A stretch of 64,000 nt of DNA, taken from the NCBI RefSeq assembly GCF_001592005.1, contig NZ_BCVZ01000018.1, forward strand, positions 1 to 64,000, given 5' to 3'. Numbering within the stretch: position 1 is the first letter of the stretch; each line of letters starts with the position of its first letter. Under the pieces are notes generated by a model that was given only the letters and a program-made list of their open reading frames with translations, was not told the origin of the DNA and did no database searches. Below are positions 27,336 through 37,244 of the stretch, piece by piece. The DNA comes from Bacillus sonorensis NBRC 101234 = KCTC 13918 (GTDB lineage Bacteria; Bacillota; Bacilli; Bacillales; Bacillaceae). The position numbers and the translations under genes are program-made.

Positions 27336-30300
27336 ATGAATCTGTTATGGATTTTTTATAGCGAAAACTATCAAAACGTAAAGCTGGATCATCCCAGCAC
27401 CCGCACGCTGACCATCGGCCCTGAGCTGAGGCATTCCGTCACCATCCGCCACTTTCCGTTTGAAAAAGGTCCGGTGACGCTGGACAAGCAAAGGGATGCC
27501 GACGCTTACAGCGTGTCTCAAGGAGAGGAGCCTGCCTTTCTGCTGAAGCTTGGCGAAAAAGCGGCAGTAAAGGACGGGAAGGAAGAACTGGTCCTCTTTT
27601 TAACCGAGGAACAGGAAAGCGCCCCTGTTTATTATTTAGGAGAAAGAAAGGAAATCGCGATTTCCTCCCATGATCAGGAAGCTGACGTCTATTTCTCTGA
27701 GATGGATCCATTCTTCGGGAATCAGGCAACGTTCTCAATCATCAGACTTGAAGATCAATGGAACGTCATTCCAAATGGCGCTAACGTTTATATGAACGGC
27801 GAAAAAATAACCGCGCCCGCCTCATTGCAAAACGGAGATGAAATCTTATTCGGGCTGAATACCTTCCGGATCATTGAAGGCGATCTTTTGGAAATCAACG
27901 CGCGTGAGCCGTTCGAAACCGCTTTGGAGCAAACGGTAAAACCGAGCTCTGAAACGAAAAACAAATACCCGCAATATCGCAGGCCGCCGAGAATGATCTA
28001 TGACCTGCCTGATGACAAAATCTCATTCAGCTTCCCTGCGCAGGAAAGCGACAATGACAACAGAGGATTATGGCTGATGATCCTTCCTCCAATTGTCATG
28101 CTGGTCGTCATGGGAATCGTGGCGCTCATCCAGCCGCGCGGGATTTTTATCCTCGTCTCGCTGGCGATGTTTATGATGACGCTGATTACATCAACGGTGC
28201 AGTATTTCCGCGACAAAAACCAGCGCAAAAAGCGCGAAGAGAAAAGGGAGAGGGTCTACACCCTCTATCTTGAAAATAAAAAGAAAGAGCTGCATGAGCT
28301 TGCGGAAAGGCAAAAGTTTGTCCTGAACTTTCATTTCCCTTCATTTGAAAGAATGAAATATTTAACACGGGAAATCAGCGGCCGAATTTGGGAAAAATCG
28401 ATTGAAAGCGAGGATTTCCTTCAGATCCGCCTTGGAACGGGGACGGTTGCTTCCTCCTATCACATCAATTTGAACGGAGGGGATTTGGCAAACCGCGATA
28501 CAGACGATCTTCTTGAACAAACGCAAAAAATAGAGCAGGTCTACAGAGAACTGAGAAATGCTCCGGTTACCGTGAACCTTGCCGAAGGCCCGATGGGTGT
28601 CGTCGGAAAGTTGTCTGTTGTAAAAAATGAAATTCATCAGCTTGTCGGACAGCTGGCTTTTTTCCACAGCTATCATGATCTGCGCTTTGTGTTTATTTTT
28701 GATGAAGCGGAGTACAAAGACTGGGAATGGATGAAATGGCTTCCGCATTTTCAGCTTCCGCATACATATGCGAAAGGCTTTATTTACAACGAACAGACGA
28801 GGGATCAGCTTCTCTCCAGCATATATGAGATATTAAGAGAGCGCGATTTGGATGAAAACAAAGAAAAAACGCGGTTCAGACCGCACTTCGTCTTTATCAT
28901 TACAAATCAGCAGCTGATCGCAGAGCACGTCATTCTCGAATATTTGGAAGGTAAGCAAAAACATCTCGGCGTTTCGACGATTGTTGCGGCAGAGACAAAG
29001 GAAAGCCTGTCAGAAAACATTCATACCCTTGTTCGTTATATTACTGAGCATGAGGGCGATATTTTGATCAAGCAAAAGAAAGCCGTCCAGATCCCTTTTC
29101 AATTGGATGATCATCAAAGAGAAGATAATGAAATCTTTTCACGGACATTGCGGACGCTTGATCACCAGATGGGCATGACAAATTCAATCCCTGAAACCGT
29201 ATCGTTTCTCGAGCTGTTCCATGCAAAAGAAGTCAATGATATCGCCATCAGAGAAAAATGGCTGACAAGCGAGTCGGCTAAATCGCTGGCGGTACCGATC
29301 GGTTATAAGGGGAAAGAGGACATCGTTTATTTGAACCTGCATGAAAAAGCGCACGGGCCGCACGGGCTGCTTGCGGGGACAACAGGTTCGGGGAAAAGTG
29401 AATTTTTGCAGACGTATATTTTGTCTTTGGCTGTTCACTTCCATCCGCATGAGGTCGCCTTTTTGCTGATCGACTATAAGGGGGGCGGAATGGCGCAGCC
29501 GTTCAGAAACATTCCCCATCTGCTAGGAACGATCACGAACATCGAAGGCAGCAAAAACTTCAGTGCGCGCGCCCTGGCGTCAATCAAAAGCGAGCTGAAG
29601 AAAAGGCAGCGCCTTTTTGATCAGTACAGTGTCAACCATATCAATGATTATACGAAGCTGTATAAACAGAAAAAAGCAAAAACACCGATGCCTCATTTAT
29701 TCTTAATATCCGATGAGTTTGCCGAGCTGAAAAGCGAAGAGCCGGAATTTATCCGCGAGCTTGTCAGTGCGGCAAGGATCGGCCGAAGCCTTGGGGTGCA
29801 CTTAATCTTGGCGACGCAAAAGCCGGGCGGCATCATCGATGACCAGATCTGGAGTAACTCCAGATTTAAAGTGGCCTTAAAAGTGCAGGACGCAAACGAC
29901 AGTAAAGAGATCCTCAAAAACGGGGACGCGGCGACCATCACGGTGACAGGTCGCGGCTATTTGCAGGTCGGAAACAACGAAGTATACGAGCTGTTCCAGT
30001 CTGCGTGGAGCGGTGCGCCTTACATGGAAGACGCATATGGAACAGAGGATGAAGTCGCGATCGTAACGGATACCGGCTTGATTCCATTGTCAGACGTTGA
30101 TGCCGATCAGTCGGCGAAAAAAGAAGTGCAGACGGAAATTTCCGCCGTCGTTGAACAAATCGAGCAGATTCAGGGGGAAATGGGAATCGAAAAACTCCCA
30201 AGTCCTTGGCTGCCGCCGCTTGAGGAGCGCATTCCCAAAACGCGTTATCCGTCGGATGAAGCCGATACGTTCAACTTCGCCTTTATCGATGAACCTGAGA

Positions 30301-31820
30301 AGCAAAGCCAGAAGCCGATCAGCTATCGCATGATGGAGGACGGAAACATCGGAATCGTCGGGTCTTCAGGCTACGGAAAATCGCTCAGCGCCATCACCTT
30401 CCTGATGAGCTTTGCGGCTGAATACACGCCTGGGGAGCTGCACAACTACATCTTTGACTTTGGAAACGGAACGCTTCTGCCGCTTGCGAGACTTCCGCAT
30501 ACGGCCGATTATTTCCTCATGGACCAGACAAGAAAAATCGAAAAATTTATGGCCCGGATCAAAGAGGAAATCGAGCACCGGAAAAATCTCTTCCGTCAGA
30601 AAGAAATCAGCCACATCAAGATGTACAATGCGCTGAATGAAGAAAAGCTGCCGTTCATCTTTATCACGGTTGACAACTTTGACATTATCAAAGATGAGAT
30701 GCATGAGCTCGAACAGGAATTCATTCAGTTCGCCCGCGACGGCCAGTCATTGGGAATTTACTTAATCCTGACGGCGACAAGAGTCAACGCGATCAGGCAA
30801 TCGCTCTTGAACAACCTGAAAACAAGGGTCGTCCACTATTTGCTTGATCAGTCTGAAGCTTATTCGATTATCGGAAGGCCTGAGTACAGCCTTGAACCGA
30901 TACCGGGACGGGTCATTATCAATAAAGAGAGCCAGTATTTCGCACAAATGTTTATGCCTGTTGAGGCAGAGAACGATCTCGAACTGTTTGAACAGATCAA
31001 AGCGGATATTCAGGCCATCGCGGACCGCTATCAAGGCATGAGAAAGCCGGCTCCGGTGCCAATGCTGCCGCTCGAGCTTTCCGTGACGCAGTTCATGAGG
31101 GATTACCCGCTGCAGCCTGAGAGAGGACTCATCCCTATGGGGCTTGATGAAGAGACGGTTGAGCCTGTCTACTTTAACCTAGAGAAAAACAAACACTGTC
31201 TCATCATGGGACAGACCCAGCGCGGAAAAACAAACGTCATCAAAATCATGCTTGAACATCTGCTTGACCATGATACGAAAAAAATTGCCGTGTTTGATTC
31301 GATTGACCGCGGCTTGTCCCAATACGCAACAGAAGATGAGATCAGCTATCTTGAGACAAAGGACGATATATTGCTTTGGCTGTCTGAGGCGGAGGAAATC
31401 TGCCGGACAAGGGAAGCGATGTACGTGGAAGCGGTCAGATCAGGGGAAACCGCAAAGCTCGACTTCTCGCCGATGGTCTTTATCGTTGACGGAATTTCAC
31501 GCTTCCAGCAAACAATTGACGCATCGATCCAAGACAGGATGGCCATGTTTATGAAATCATACGCCCATCTTGGTTTCCACTTCATCCCTGCCGGAAACCA
31601 CAACGAGTTTACAAAAGGGTATGATTCATTAACGAGCGAGGTCAAACAAGTCAGACATGCCGTCCTGCTGATGAAAAAGTCCGAGCAAAATCTGATTCAG
31701 CTCCCGTACGAACGGCAGGAGCCGGAAATTCAGCCGGGCTTCGGTTACATTGTTGAAAACGGCAAGGAAAGGAAAATTCAAATTCCTTTATGTTCTGTAG
31801 AAAGGAAGAAAATGAAATGA
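27336..31820 (+). CDS. yukBA: FtsK/SpoIIIE-type T7SS ATPase YukBA (EssC-like)
   Basis: A 1494-residue membrane ATPase motor of the type VII system. The N-terminus has FHA-like domains (about residues 1-190), two membrane helices follow at about 240-290, then three FtsK-type ATPase domains. Walker A lysines are Lys687 (G-T-T-G-S-G-K-S), Lys1015 (G-S-S-G-Y-G-K-S) and Lys1298 (G-Q-T-Q-R-G-K-T). Only the first Walker A is canonical. It is a single intact ORF, as in undivided YukBA. Start ATG 27336 with AGGAGG; the stop overlaps yueB by 4 bases. Confidence 0.96.
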   Translation: MNLLWIFYSENYQNVKLDHPSTRTLTIGPELRHSVTIRHFPFEKGPVTLDKQRDADAYSVSQGEEPAFLLKLGEKAAVKDGKEELVLFLTEEQESAPVYYLGERKEIAISSHDQEADVYFSEMDPFFGNQATFSIIRLEDQWNVIPNGANVYMNGEKITAPASLQNGDEILFGLNTFRIIEGDLLEINAREPFETALEQTVKPSSETKNKYPQYRRPPRMIYDLPDDKISFSFPAQESDNDNRGLWLMILPPIVMLVVMGIVALIQPRGIFILVSLAMFMMTLITSTVQYFRDKNQRKKREEKRERVYTLYLENKKKELHELAERQKFVLNFHFPSFERMKYLTREISGRIWEKSIESEDFLQIRLGTGTVASSYHINLNGGDLANRDTDDLLEQTQKIEQVYRELRNAPVTVNLAEGPMGVVGKLSVVKNEIHQLVGQLAFFHSYHDLRFVFIFDEAEYKDWEWMKWLPHFQLPHTYAKGFIYNEQTRDQLLSSIYEILRERDLDENKEKTRFRPHFVFIITNQQLIAEHVILEYLEGKQKHLGVSTIVAAETKESLSENIHTLVRYITEHEGDILIKQKKAVQIPFQLDDHQREDNEIFSRTLRTLDHQMGMTNSIPETVSFLELFHAKEVNDIAIREKWLTSESAKSLAVPIGYKGKEDIVYLNLHEKAHGPHGLLAGTTGSGKSEFLQTYILSLAVHFHPHEVAFLLIDYKGGGMAQPFRNIPHLLGTITNIEGSKNFSARALASIKSELKKRQRLFDQYSVNHINDYTKLYKQKKAKTPMPHLFLISDEFAELKSEEPEFIRELVSAARIGRSLGVHLILATQKPGGIIDDQIWSNSRFKVALKVQDANDSKEILKNGDAATITVTGRGYLQVGNNEVYELFQSAWSGAPYMEDAYGTEDEVAIVTDTGLIPLSDVDADQSAKKEVQTEISAVVEQIEQIQGEMGIEKLPSPWLPPLEERIPKTRYPSDEADTFNFAFIDEPEKQSQKPISYRMMEDGNIGIVGSSGYGKSLSAITFLMSFAAEYTPGELHNYIFDFGNGTLLPLARLPHTADYFLMDQTRKIEKFMARIKEEIEHRKNLFRQKEISHIKMYNALNEEKLPFIFITVDNFDIIKDEMHELEQEFIQFARDGQSLGIYLILTATRVNAIRQSLLNNLKTRVVHYLLDQSEAYSIIGRPEYSLEPIPGRVIINKESQYFAQMFMPVEAENDLELFEQIKADIQAIADRYQGMRKPAPVPMLPLELSVTQFMRDYPLQPERGLIPMGLDEETVEPVYFNLEKNKHCLIMGQTQRGKTNVIKIMLEHLLDHDTKKIAVFDSIDRGLSQYATEDEISYLETKDDILLWLSEAEEICRTREAMYVEAVRSGETAKLDFSPMVFIVDGISRFQQTIDASIQDRMAMFMKSYAHLGFHFIPAGNHNEFTKGYDSLTSEVKQVRHAVLLMKKSEQNLIQLPYERQEPEIQPGFGYIVENGKERKIQIPLCSVERKKMK

Positions 31821-34800
31821 CGGAACAACAGAAAAGCTCGCTGAAAATCATCAGCGCCGTGCTGATCGTCATACTGCTGCCCGTCTTGTTTTTCCATTTC
31901 ATCGGAGAGAATCCGACGAAAAAAGTGTCGAATGAGACGAAAGAAATCGCCGTTGTCAATGAAGATATCGGCAGCGATCAAGGCAGCGGAAACGACGAGA
32001 AAAAAGTGTATTTCGGCCGCGATATCTCGGCTGCACTGGCTGAACGGCCCGACTATAAATGGACGGTCGTCAGCCGCAGCACCGCCGAAAGCGGACTCGC
32101 CGACAAAAAATATGATGCGATTGTCTACATTCCATCAGACTTTACGAACAATATTTTAAGCTACAATCATAAGCGACCGCAAAAAGCGGAATTGGATTTC
32201 CGAGTTCAAGCCCAGCTTGACGCCGTCAACAAGGAAAAAGTCCAGCGCGAGCTTCAGGACGCCCAAAAGTCTGTCAGCAAAAAGATGTCTTCCTTGTATT
32301 GGAATATCGTCAAGCTGAGAATGAAGGATGTCAGAGATGAATTTGACAATATCGTAGACAAAGAATCAGAGTTCCAAAACGCGATGTACAACTTTTACAA
32401 GCCGAGCTCAAACAACCTGGCCGGCGAGGTGGAAAGACAAAAAGAAATGATCGACAGCCTGAAAGAATCGATCAACCAAACGAAAGACACCTCAAAAGAC
32501 CGCAGCACAGGCGTTGAGGAAACCAAAAAACAATTGGACGGTTTTGTCGAAAACGTCAATCAATATAAAAAATACCAACAGGAGCAGTCAAAACTGCTGA
32601 TGGCCGCCCAGGCGGACAGCGAAAAGCAAATCCAAACGGGTCTGACGTCCATCAATGAAAAACAAGCCAGCACATCAAGCACCTTCGCCCAAAGAATGAA
32701 CGGCATGACCACTGCGTTTGGGAATTTGCAGACGCAATTTGGCGAGGCTGCGAGATCTAACAAGGAGCTTCAAGACTACCGGTATGATCAGATACCGCAG
32801 CAGCAGCTTGGCCAGATCGGCACGATACAGAGCGCTCTGATTTCTGAATATAAAAAACAGGCTAGACAATACACTTTAAATCAAATTGAAACACCTATGC
32901 TAAAGAATCGTGAAAAATTGTTTGAATCAAATAATAATGAAACGCCGAAAGAAGAAGAACCAGGGGATGATGGAAAAGAAGAACCCGGAGATGATGAAGA
33001 CAACAAAAATATAGAAATAAATTTAGATGATGAAGCGAATGAACTAGAAAAGATTTCAAAAGAATTAGAGGATTTGTCTAATAACATTCAAGTACCTAAT
33101 AAAGAAGAACCTGAATCTCCTTCACCTGGTGAAAACGATGGAACAGCAGAAGATAATACGTCAACAGATCCAGCAGGTAATGGACAAACAGATGAAAACA
33201 AATCGAATAATTCAGATGAAGATGGACAGCAGACAGACAGTGGAAATAATGTTGATGATACCACAAATGAAGATCCGACTCCTTCAGAAGAAAATCCGGG
33301 TGATCAAGACGGTAATAATCTTGAGGAGTTAAAAAAAGAGTTAAATACCATATCTTCCAATATTGCAGGTGTGAAATCCAACATTGATCAAAAAACAAAA
33401 GAACATAACGAAGAACTTAAGAAAAAAATTGATAATTTAGATGAAAAAATAAAAAAACTGAATGATAAAATCGATGGTTTAAATGAAACTGTAAAAAATC
33501 TAAATATAGAGATTGACCAAATTAAAACTGATAGAGACAACGATTTTCAAAAAATATATGATAAAATAATAGATCTCGAAACAGAATTACAGACGTATGA
33601 ATTAAAAGATGAGGTAAGACAGGCATTCGAAAATGATATTTTTGTTAATAGAAATATTAATAATTTAATGGATTACTACAATCTATTATCTATTTACCAT
33701 GCCACAATAACTGGAAGATATAAAGCAGGGACAGAGCTTGATGATGGAGTTCTCCAAAATAGCAAAAATCAAGTCGACACAGTCCTCAGAGTTAGTGTCG
33801 ACGAAAACACAAAATGGGAAACCCTAAAAAACAACATGCTCGCCACAAGTGAAGATGTTGAAGCATACACAACGGGTATGACCGATTTTGTGAAAGAGTA
33901 TGAAACGTTCGTTAAAGAAAAACAAGATGAAATCATGAATGAGCTTGACTCGATTTCAGAGCGGGCAAATGCCGTCACTGAGCAGCTGAGCAATCCGGCA
34001 GGTGCAGGATCGGCCGTAATGGAAGGGGATGCAACGGACGGAACTGTTGTACTCAGCATGCAGGATACGCTTGGAAACGACATTCTCAGCTTGTCAGATA
34101 TGCTCGGTGCATTGTCAGAACATCAATCCGGTGTGATCGATTACACAAACAACATTCAGCAAAGTGTAAACGATGTACAGGAAAAAGCGGATACGCTGAA
34201 TTCGAACTGGGGCAAAAACGTGAATTCCACCAAACTCGTCCGCAGTGATGTGTACGGCGTTCTCGGCAATGCGTTCGGAGGCAATGACACGTATGTATAC
34301 GACTATCTGGCAAATCCGGTGAAAATCAGCGGGGACGTTCCGGAGTCTAAAGCGCAGAATATTCCTCCGGTCGTGATTCTCGTGATTGTCTTGATCTCAA
34401 GTCTTTTGATCGGCTATTTCAGCCATCACTATCAAAAGGCACCGCTGCTTGTCAGAGGCGCGCTGTTCGGCATTCTCAATCTCATTGTCGGCCTGATGAT
34501 CAGCCTGTTCGGCTTGAATGTCTATTCACTTGCTGACGACCAGGCAGTGATGTGGACGATCTTTACGATCTTGCTGCTTATCGCAAGCTCTGCGATTATC
34601 CGTACGGCATTCATGCTCGGATCCATTCCTGGAGGCGTGGCAACGGCCGCCTTGATTTTGTTCTACATTGCGCCGCTGCTCGATTTGGCGATGCCGAACT
34701 TCAGTTTTAATGATCCGGTATCAAAGGTATATATGTCGATTCAATATGGCACTGGAGATCTGTTTGCTCTCGGAATCGGAGCCTTGGTGTTAGTTGCGGC

Positions 34801-34879
34801 TGTCGTGCTGGCTGTTCCTTTTGTTGTTGAGATTGCAAAAGCAAAAACAGAAGAAGGCGAGATTGACCATGAGGCGTAA
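31817..34879 (+). CDS. yueB: T7SS membrane protein YueB (EsaA-like; SPP1 receptor family)
   Basis: A 1020-residue polytopic protein with an N-terminal membrane helix (about residues 10-26), a very large extracellular domain and about five C-terminal helices (from ~850). In B. subtilis YueB is required for YukE export and is the irreversible receptor of phage SPP1. Residues about 355-650 are unusual: an acidic, Pro/Gly/Asn-rich stretch with two copies of E-E-P-G-D-D, then a long heptad coiled coil, encoded by DNA much richer in AT than the flanks. Start ATG 31817 overlaps the yukBA stop. Confidence 0.95.
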   Translation: MTEQQKSSLKIISAVLIVILLPVLFFHFIGENPTKKVSNETKEIAVVNEDIGSDQGSGNDEKKVYFGRDISAALAERPDYKWTVVSRSTAESGLADKKYDAIVYIPSDFTNNILSYNHKRPQKAELDFRVQAQLDAVNKEKVQRELQDAQKSVSKKMSSLYWNIVKLRMKDVRDEFDNIVDKESEFQNAMYNFYKPSSNNLAGEVERQKEMIDSLKESINQTKDTSKDRSTGVEETKKQLDGFVENVNQYKKYQQEQSKLLMAAQADSEKQIQTGLTSINEKQASTSSTFAQRMNGMTTAFGNLQTQFGEAARSNKELQDYRYDQIPQQQLGQIGTIQSALISEYKKQARQYTLNQIETPMLKNREKLFESNNNETPKEEEPGDDGKEEPGDDEDNKNIEINLDDEANELEKISKELEDLSNNIQVPNKEEPESPSPGENDGTAEDNTSTDPAGNGQTDENKSNNSDEDGQQTDSGNNVDDTTNEDPTPSEENPGDQDGNNLEELKKELNTISSNIAGVKSNIDQKTKEHNEELKKKIDNLDEKIKKLNDKIDGLNETVKNLNIEIDQIKTDRDNDFQKIYDKIIDLETELQTYELKDEVRQAFENDIFVNRNINNLMDYYNLLSIYHATITGRYKAGTELDDGVLQNSKNQVDTVLRVSVDENTKWETLKNNMLATSEDVEAYTTGMTDFVKEYETFVKEKQDEIMNELDSISERANAVTEQLSNPAGAGSAVMEGDATDGTVVLSMQDTLGNDILSLSDMLGALSEHQSGVIDYTNNIQQSVNDVQEKADTLNSNWGKNVNSTKLVRSDVYGVLGNAFGGNDTYVYDYLANPVKISGDVPESKAQNIPPVVILVIVLISSLLIGYFSHHYQKAPLLVRGALFGILNLIVGLMISLFGLNVYSLADDQAVMWTIFTILLLIASSAIIRTAFMLGSIPGGVATAALILFYIAPLLDLAMPNFSFNDPVSKVYMSIQYGTGDLFALGIGALVLVAAVVLAVPFVVEIAKAKTEEGEIDHEA

Positions 34880-35357
34880 TGCAAACTGGGGAAAGAAGGG
34901 GATCATGGCGATCATGCTCTCCTTCTTTCTTTTCACTCCGCTCGTGAAAGCGGAAGAGACTGATAATGTTGATGTGAAGCCAAATGAATATAAAAGACAG
35001 GACATCGAAGTCAACACAGACTACATTCAGGAGGAAGAGCCTGAATACAAGGGAGATATCACCATCCCGGAGGAATTAAAGAACTTTTCTTTTAAAGAAA
35101 CGAACAAACTTGATCCAAAAGAAGAGCTGAAAGAAATATTTACGGTCACATCAGATGAACCAAACACGGTGGTGGCACAGTTGAAACAGCTTAACCTGTC
35201 ATTTGATTCTGAACCCTCACGCCTTGGAAAGGAAGATACGGACAGCACCGATCAGCAATCGCTCATCCTGCCGATCCTTTACGGCGTGCTTATTCTTCTC
35301 GGCATCGCAGGTCTGTTCTTTTTGATTCCGCGGATTGCGGGACAGCAGAAAAAATAG
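34869..35357 (+). CDS. yueC: T7SS component YueC (EssA-like)
   Basis: A 162-residue protein with an N-terminal signal or anchor (residues ~11-28, ending V-K-A), an acidic extracellular middle and a C-terminal membrane helix (~133-155), the EssA architecture. I choose ATG 34869, which overlaps the yueB stop by 11 bases, giving an M-R-R-N start; longer in-frame starts lie inside yueB. Confidence 0.85.
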   Translation: MRRNANWGKKGIMAIMLSFFLFTPLVKAEETDNVDVKPNEYKRQDIEVNTDYIQEEEPEYKGDITIPEELKNFSFKETNKLDPKEELKEIFTVTSDEPNTVVAQLKQLNLSFDSEPSRLGKEDTDSTDQQSLILPILYGVLILLGIAGLFFLIPRIAGQQKK

Positions 35358-35368
35358 GAGCTGTTCTC

Positions 35369-35824
35369 ATGAAAAATCCGAGGTTTTACAAGCTGTTGTC
35401 TGTTTCACTTGCTTTTGGGTTATCAATCATCTGGCTATGCGTTCTTGTTGCCGCGAATGGACTATATCTGTTGGAAGCCATGATCAGTTTGTTTGCCATT
35501 GTTTTTACATTGGGGGCCGTTTTGTGGCTGTTTCCTTCCCTTAGGGAGGAATACGACCAGGCGATGACGGCCTTTTTTCATACCGGCTTTGGCATTATTG
35601 GATCGTTTTTGGCTTTAGGCATCATCGTGTTCGCTTTCGTGATGATCTTAAGAAAGCGGGGCGGTCCGGGCTTAAAATGGCTCCTTATATCAGGAGCTTT
35701 TTTTCAGCTTATCGTATGGGAATCGTTCAGTTTTCTGACAGCTGCCGTTTACCTGCTGGCGGCATTTCTGCCTGATCACCAGAGGCAGCCGCTTGAGAAA
35801 AGAGCGCCTGAATCAGTACAATGA
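35369..35824 (+). CDS. Uncharacterised four-TM protein in the T7SS operon
   Basis: A 151-residue membrane protein with four hydrophobic segments (about residues 8-30, 33-55, 70-92 and 103-130) and a charged C-terminal tail. SD AGGAG precedes ATG 35369, only 11 bases after yueC, and yueD begins 21 bases after it, so it is almost certainly co-transcribed. I do not recognise a family and do not recall it between yueC and yueD of B. subtilis. Confidence 0.75.
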   Translation: MKNPRFYKLLSVSLAFGLSIIWLCVLVAANGLYLLEAMISLFAIVFTLGAVLWLFPSLREEYDQAMTAFFHTGFGIIGSFLALGIIVFAFVMILRKRGGPGLKWLLISGAFFQLIVWESFSFLTAAVYLLAAFLPDHQRQPLEKRAPESVQ

Positions 35825-35845
35825 TGGATAAGGAGGGAAATCCAC

Positions 35846-36577
35846 ATGCATTTATCCATTGTAACGGGGGCGTCAAAAGGCCTCGGTGAAGCGATTGCCA
35901 AAGGCCTTTTAGAGAAAGGCCATGTTGTGCACGCTTTCTCCCGCAGCAAATCCGATATCCGTCATGACCGGCTGATACAGCACGAGGCCGATCTGACGCA
36001 ACTGGCTGAAACGGAAGAGCTGTTTCAGAAATTAATGGATTCGGTACAAATCTCTGATTGTTCTTCCATCACCCTGATCAACAACGCGGGAATGGTGGAA
36101 CCGATCAAACGCGCGGGGGAAGCCGGCCGGGAGGAACTGAGACGCCACTATGACCTGAATTTATTGGCGCCGGTGATCCTCAGCCAGCTGTTTGCAAAAT
36201 GGCTGAAAGAATTTCCGGGCAAAAAAGCGATCGTTAACATATCATCAGGCGCGGCAAAAAACCCTTATAAAGGCTGGAGCGCCTATTGCAGCTCAAAGGC
36301 GGGGCTTGATATGTTCACGAAAACATTCGGCTATGAACAGGAAGATGAGCGACATCCGGTAAAGGTGATTTCTTTCTCACCGGGGATTATGGATACCGGC
36401 ATGCAGGCAGTCATTCGCTCATCATCGAAACAAGACTTTCATGAAATTGAACGATTTAAAAATTATCAAACAGAAGGAAAGCTGAGAAGCACGTCTTTTG
36501 TTGCCGGTGTTTTGCTCGATCTGCTTGAGACCGATTTTGAAAACGGCAGAGTGTATGACATCAAACAGTTTTTATAA
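35846..36577 (+). CDS. yueD: Short-chain dehydrogenase YueD (benzil-reductase-like)
   Basis: A 243-residue NADPH-dependent SDR enzyme. T-G-A-S-K-G-L-G at residues 7-14 binds the cofactor, N-N-A-G follows, and the catalytic S-S-G ... Y-C-S-S-K pair is present. B. subtilis YueD reduces benzil to (S)-benzoin in vitro; the natural substrate is unknown. ATG 35846 with GGAGGG upstream. Its end coincides with a terminator. Confidence 0.92.
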   Translation: MHLSIVTGASKGLGEAIAKGLLEKGHVVHAFSRSKSDIRHDRLIQHEADLTQLAETEELFQKLMDSVQISDCSSITLINNAGMVEPIKRAGEAGREELRRHYDLNLLAPVILSQLFAKWLKEFPGKKAIVNISSGAAKNPYKGWSAYCSSKAGLDMFTKTFGYEQEDERHPVKVISFSPGIMDTGMQAVIRSSSKQDFHEIERFKNYQTEGKLRSTSFVAGVLLDLLETDFENGRVYDIKQFL

Positions 36578-36606
36578 AAAAAGGGCCTTTTCCAAGGTCC
36601 TTTTTG
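36575..36606. terminator. Bidirectional terminator between yueD and the NUDIX gene
   Basis: Stem AAAAAAAGGGCC / GGTCCTTTTT with an 8-base loop, at the convergent junction. Confidence 0.82.
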
Positions 36607-37047
36607 CTATGTTTGCAGCAATGTTGATGCCTCATGTACCGCCCAGCTCTGGTGTTCGTGAAATAAATCGGCAATTGCCCGGCGTGTGCCGATCCATTTG
36701 AGTTCATGGTCTTCCTCGGTCGGTCTGCCCACTTGCTTGCCTATCTCGCACAAATAAAAATACCCCTCGCTCAGGATATATCGATCTTCATTTGGCGAGA
36801 AAAAATAGCGCCGCGCACATCCCGCGAACTTGCCGATCGTAATATCCATTCCGATTTCTTCACGGGCTTCTCTTTTTAAGCAAGCTTCATGTGTCTCACC
36901 ATGTTCGATTCCGCCTCCGGGGAGAAACAGCTTCCCGTCTTTTGTTTGCACAACGGCGATTTTCTGATCATTGAATATGAGGCCGTAAACAGCCGGCTTC
37001 CATATATATTCTATGCCTTCTTCTTTTACTCCGAATGTGGTCATCAT
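36607..37047 (-). CDS. NUDIX hydrolase
   Basis: A 146-residue cytoplasmic pyrophosphohydrolase. The NUDIX box G-x5-E-x7-R-E-A-R-E-E-I-G-M is complete at residues 45-67. Substrates of such enzymes range from oxidised nucleotides to ADP-ribose and sugar nucleotides; none can be assigned. The start ATG-ATG at 37047 has an AAGGAG SD. It is not in the B. subtilis order that I recall at this place. Confidence 0.88.
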   Translation of the reverse strand: MMTTFGVKEEGIEYIWKPAVYGLIFNDQKIAVVQTKDGKLFLPGGGIEHGETHEACLKREAREEIGMDITIGKFAGCARRYFFSPNEDRYILSEGYFYLCEIGKQVGRPTEEDHELKWIGTRRAIADLFHEHQSWAVHEASTLLQT

Positions 37048-37244
37048 TTCCTTGCTCCTTTCACCATCACTTCAATGATATCAATATACCAAGCGAACGC
37101 CACAAAAAAACAGCAGCCCCGGACGGGCCGCGGATGCTATCCAACATAAGCAGATGCGGAAATTTCATTTATGATGTGTCAGATCAATTGAGATTTCCGC
37201 AAAAATATGTTAGGATTCTAAAAATATATAAAGGAGGGGTTTAC

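Noticed and set aside
32881..33398. Minus-strand Ser/Phe/Leu-rich frames opposite the yueB insert
   Set aside because: They mirror the low-complexity acidic codons of yueB and lack SD and codon bias.
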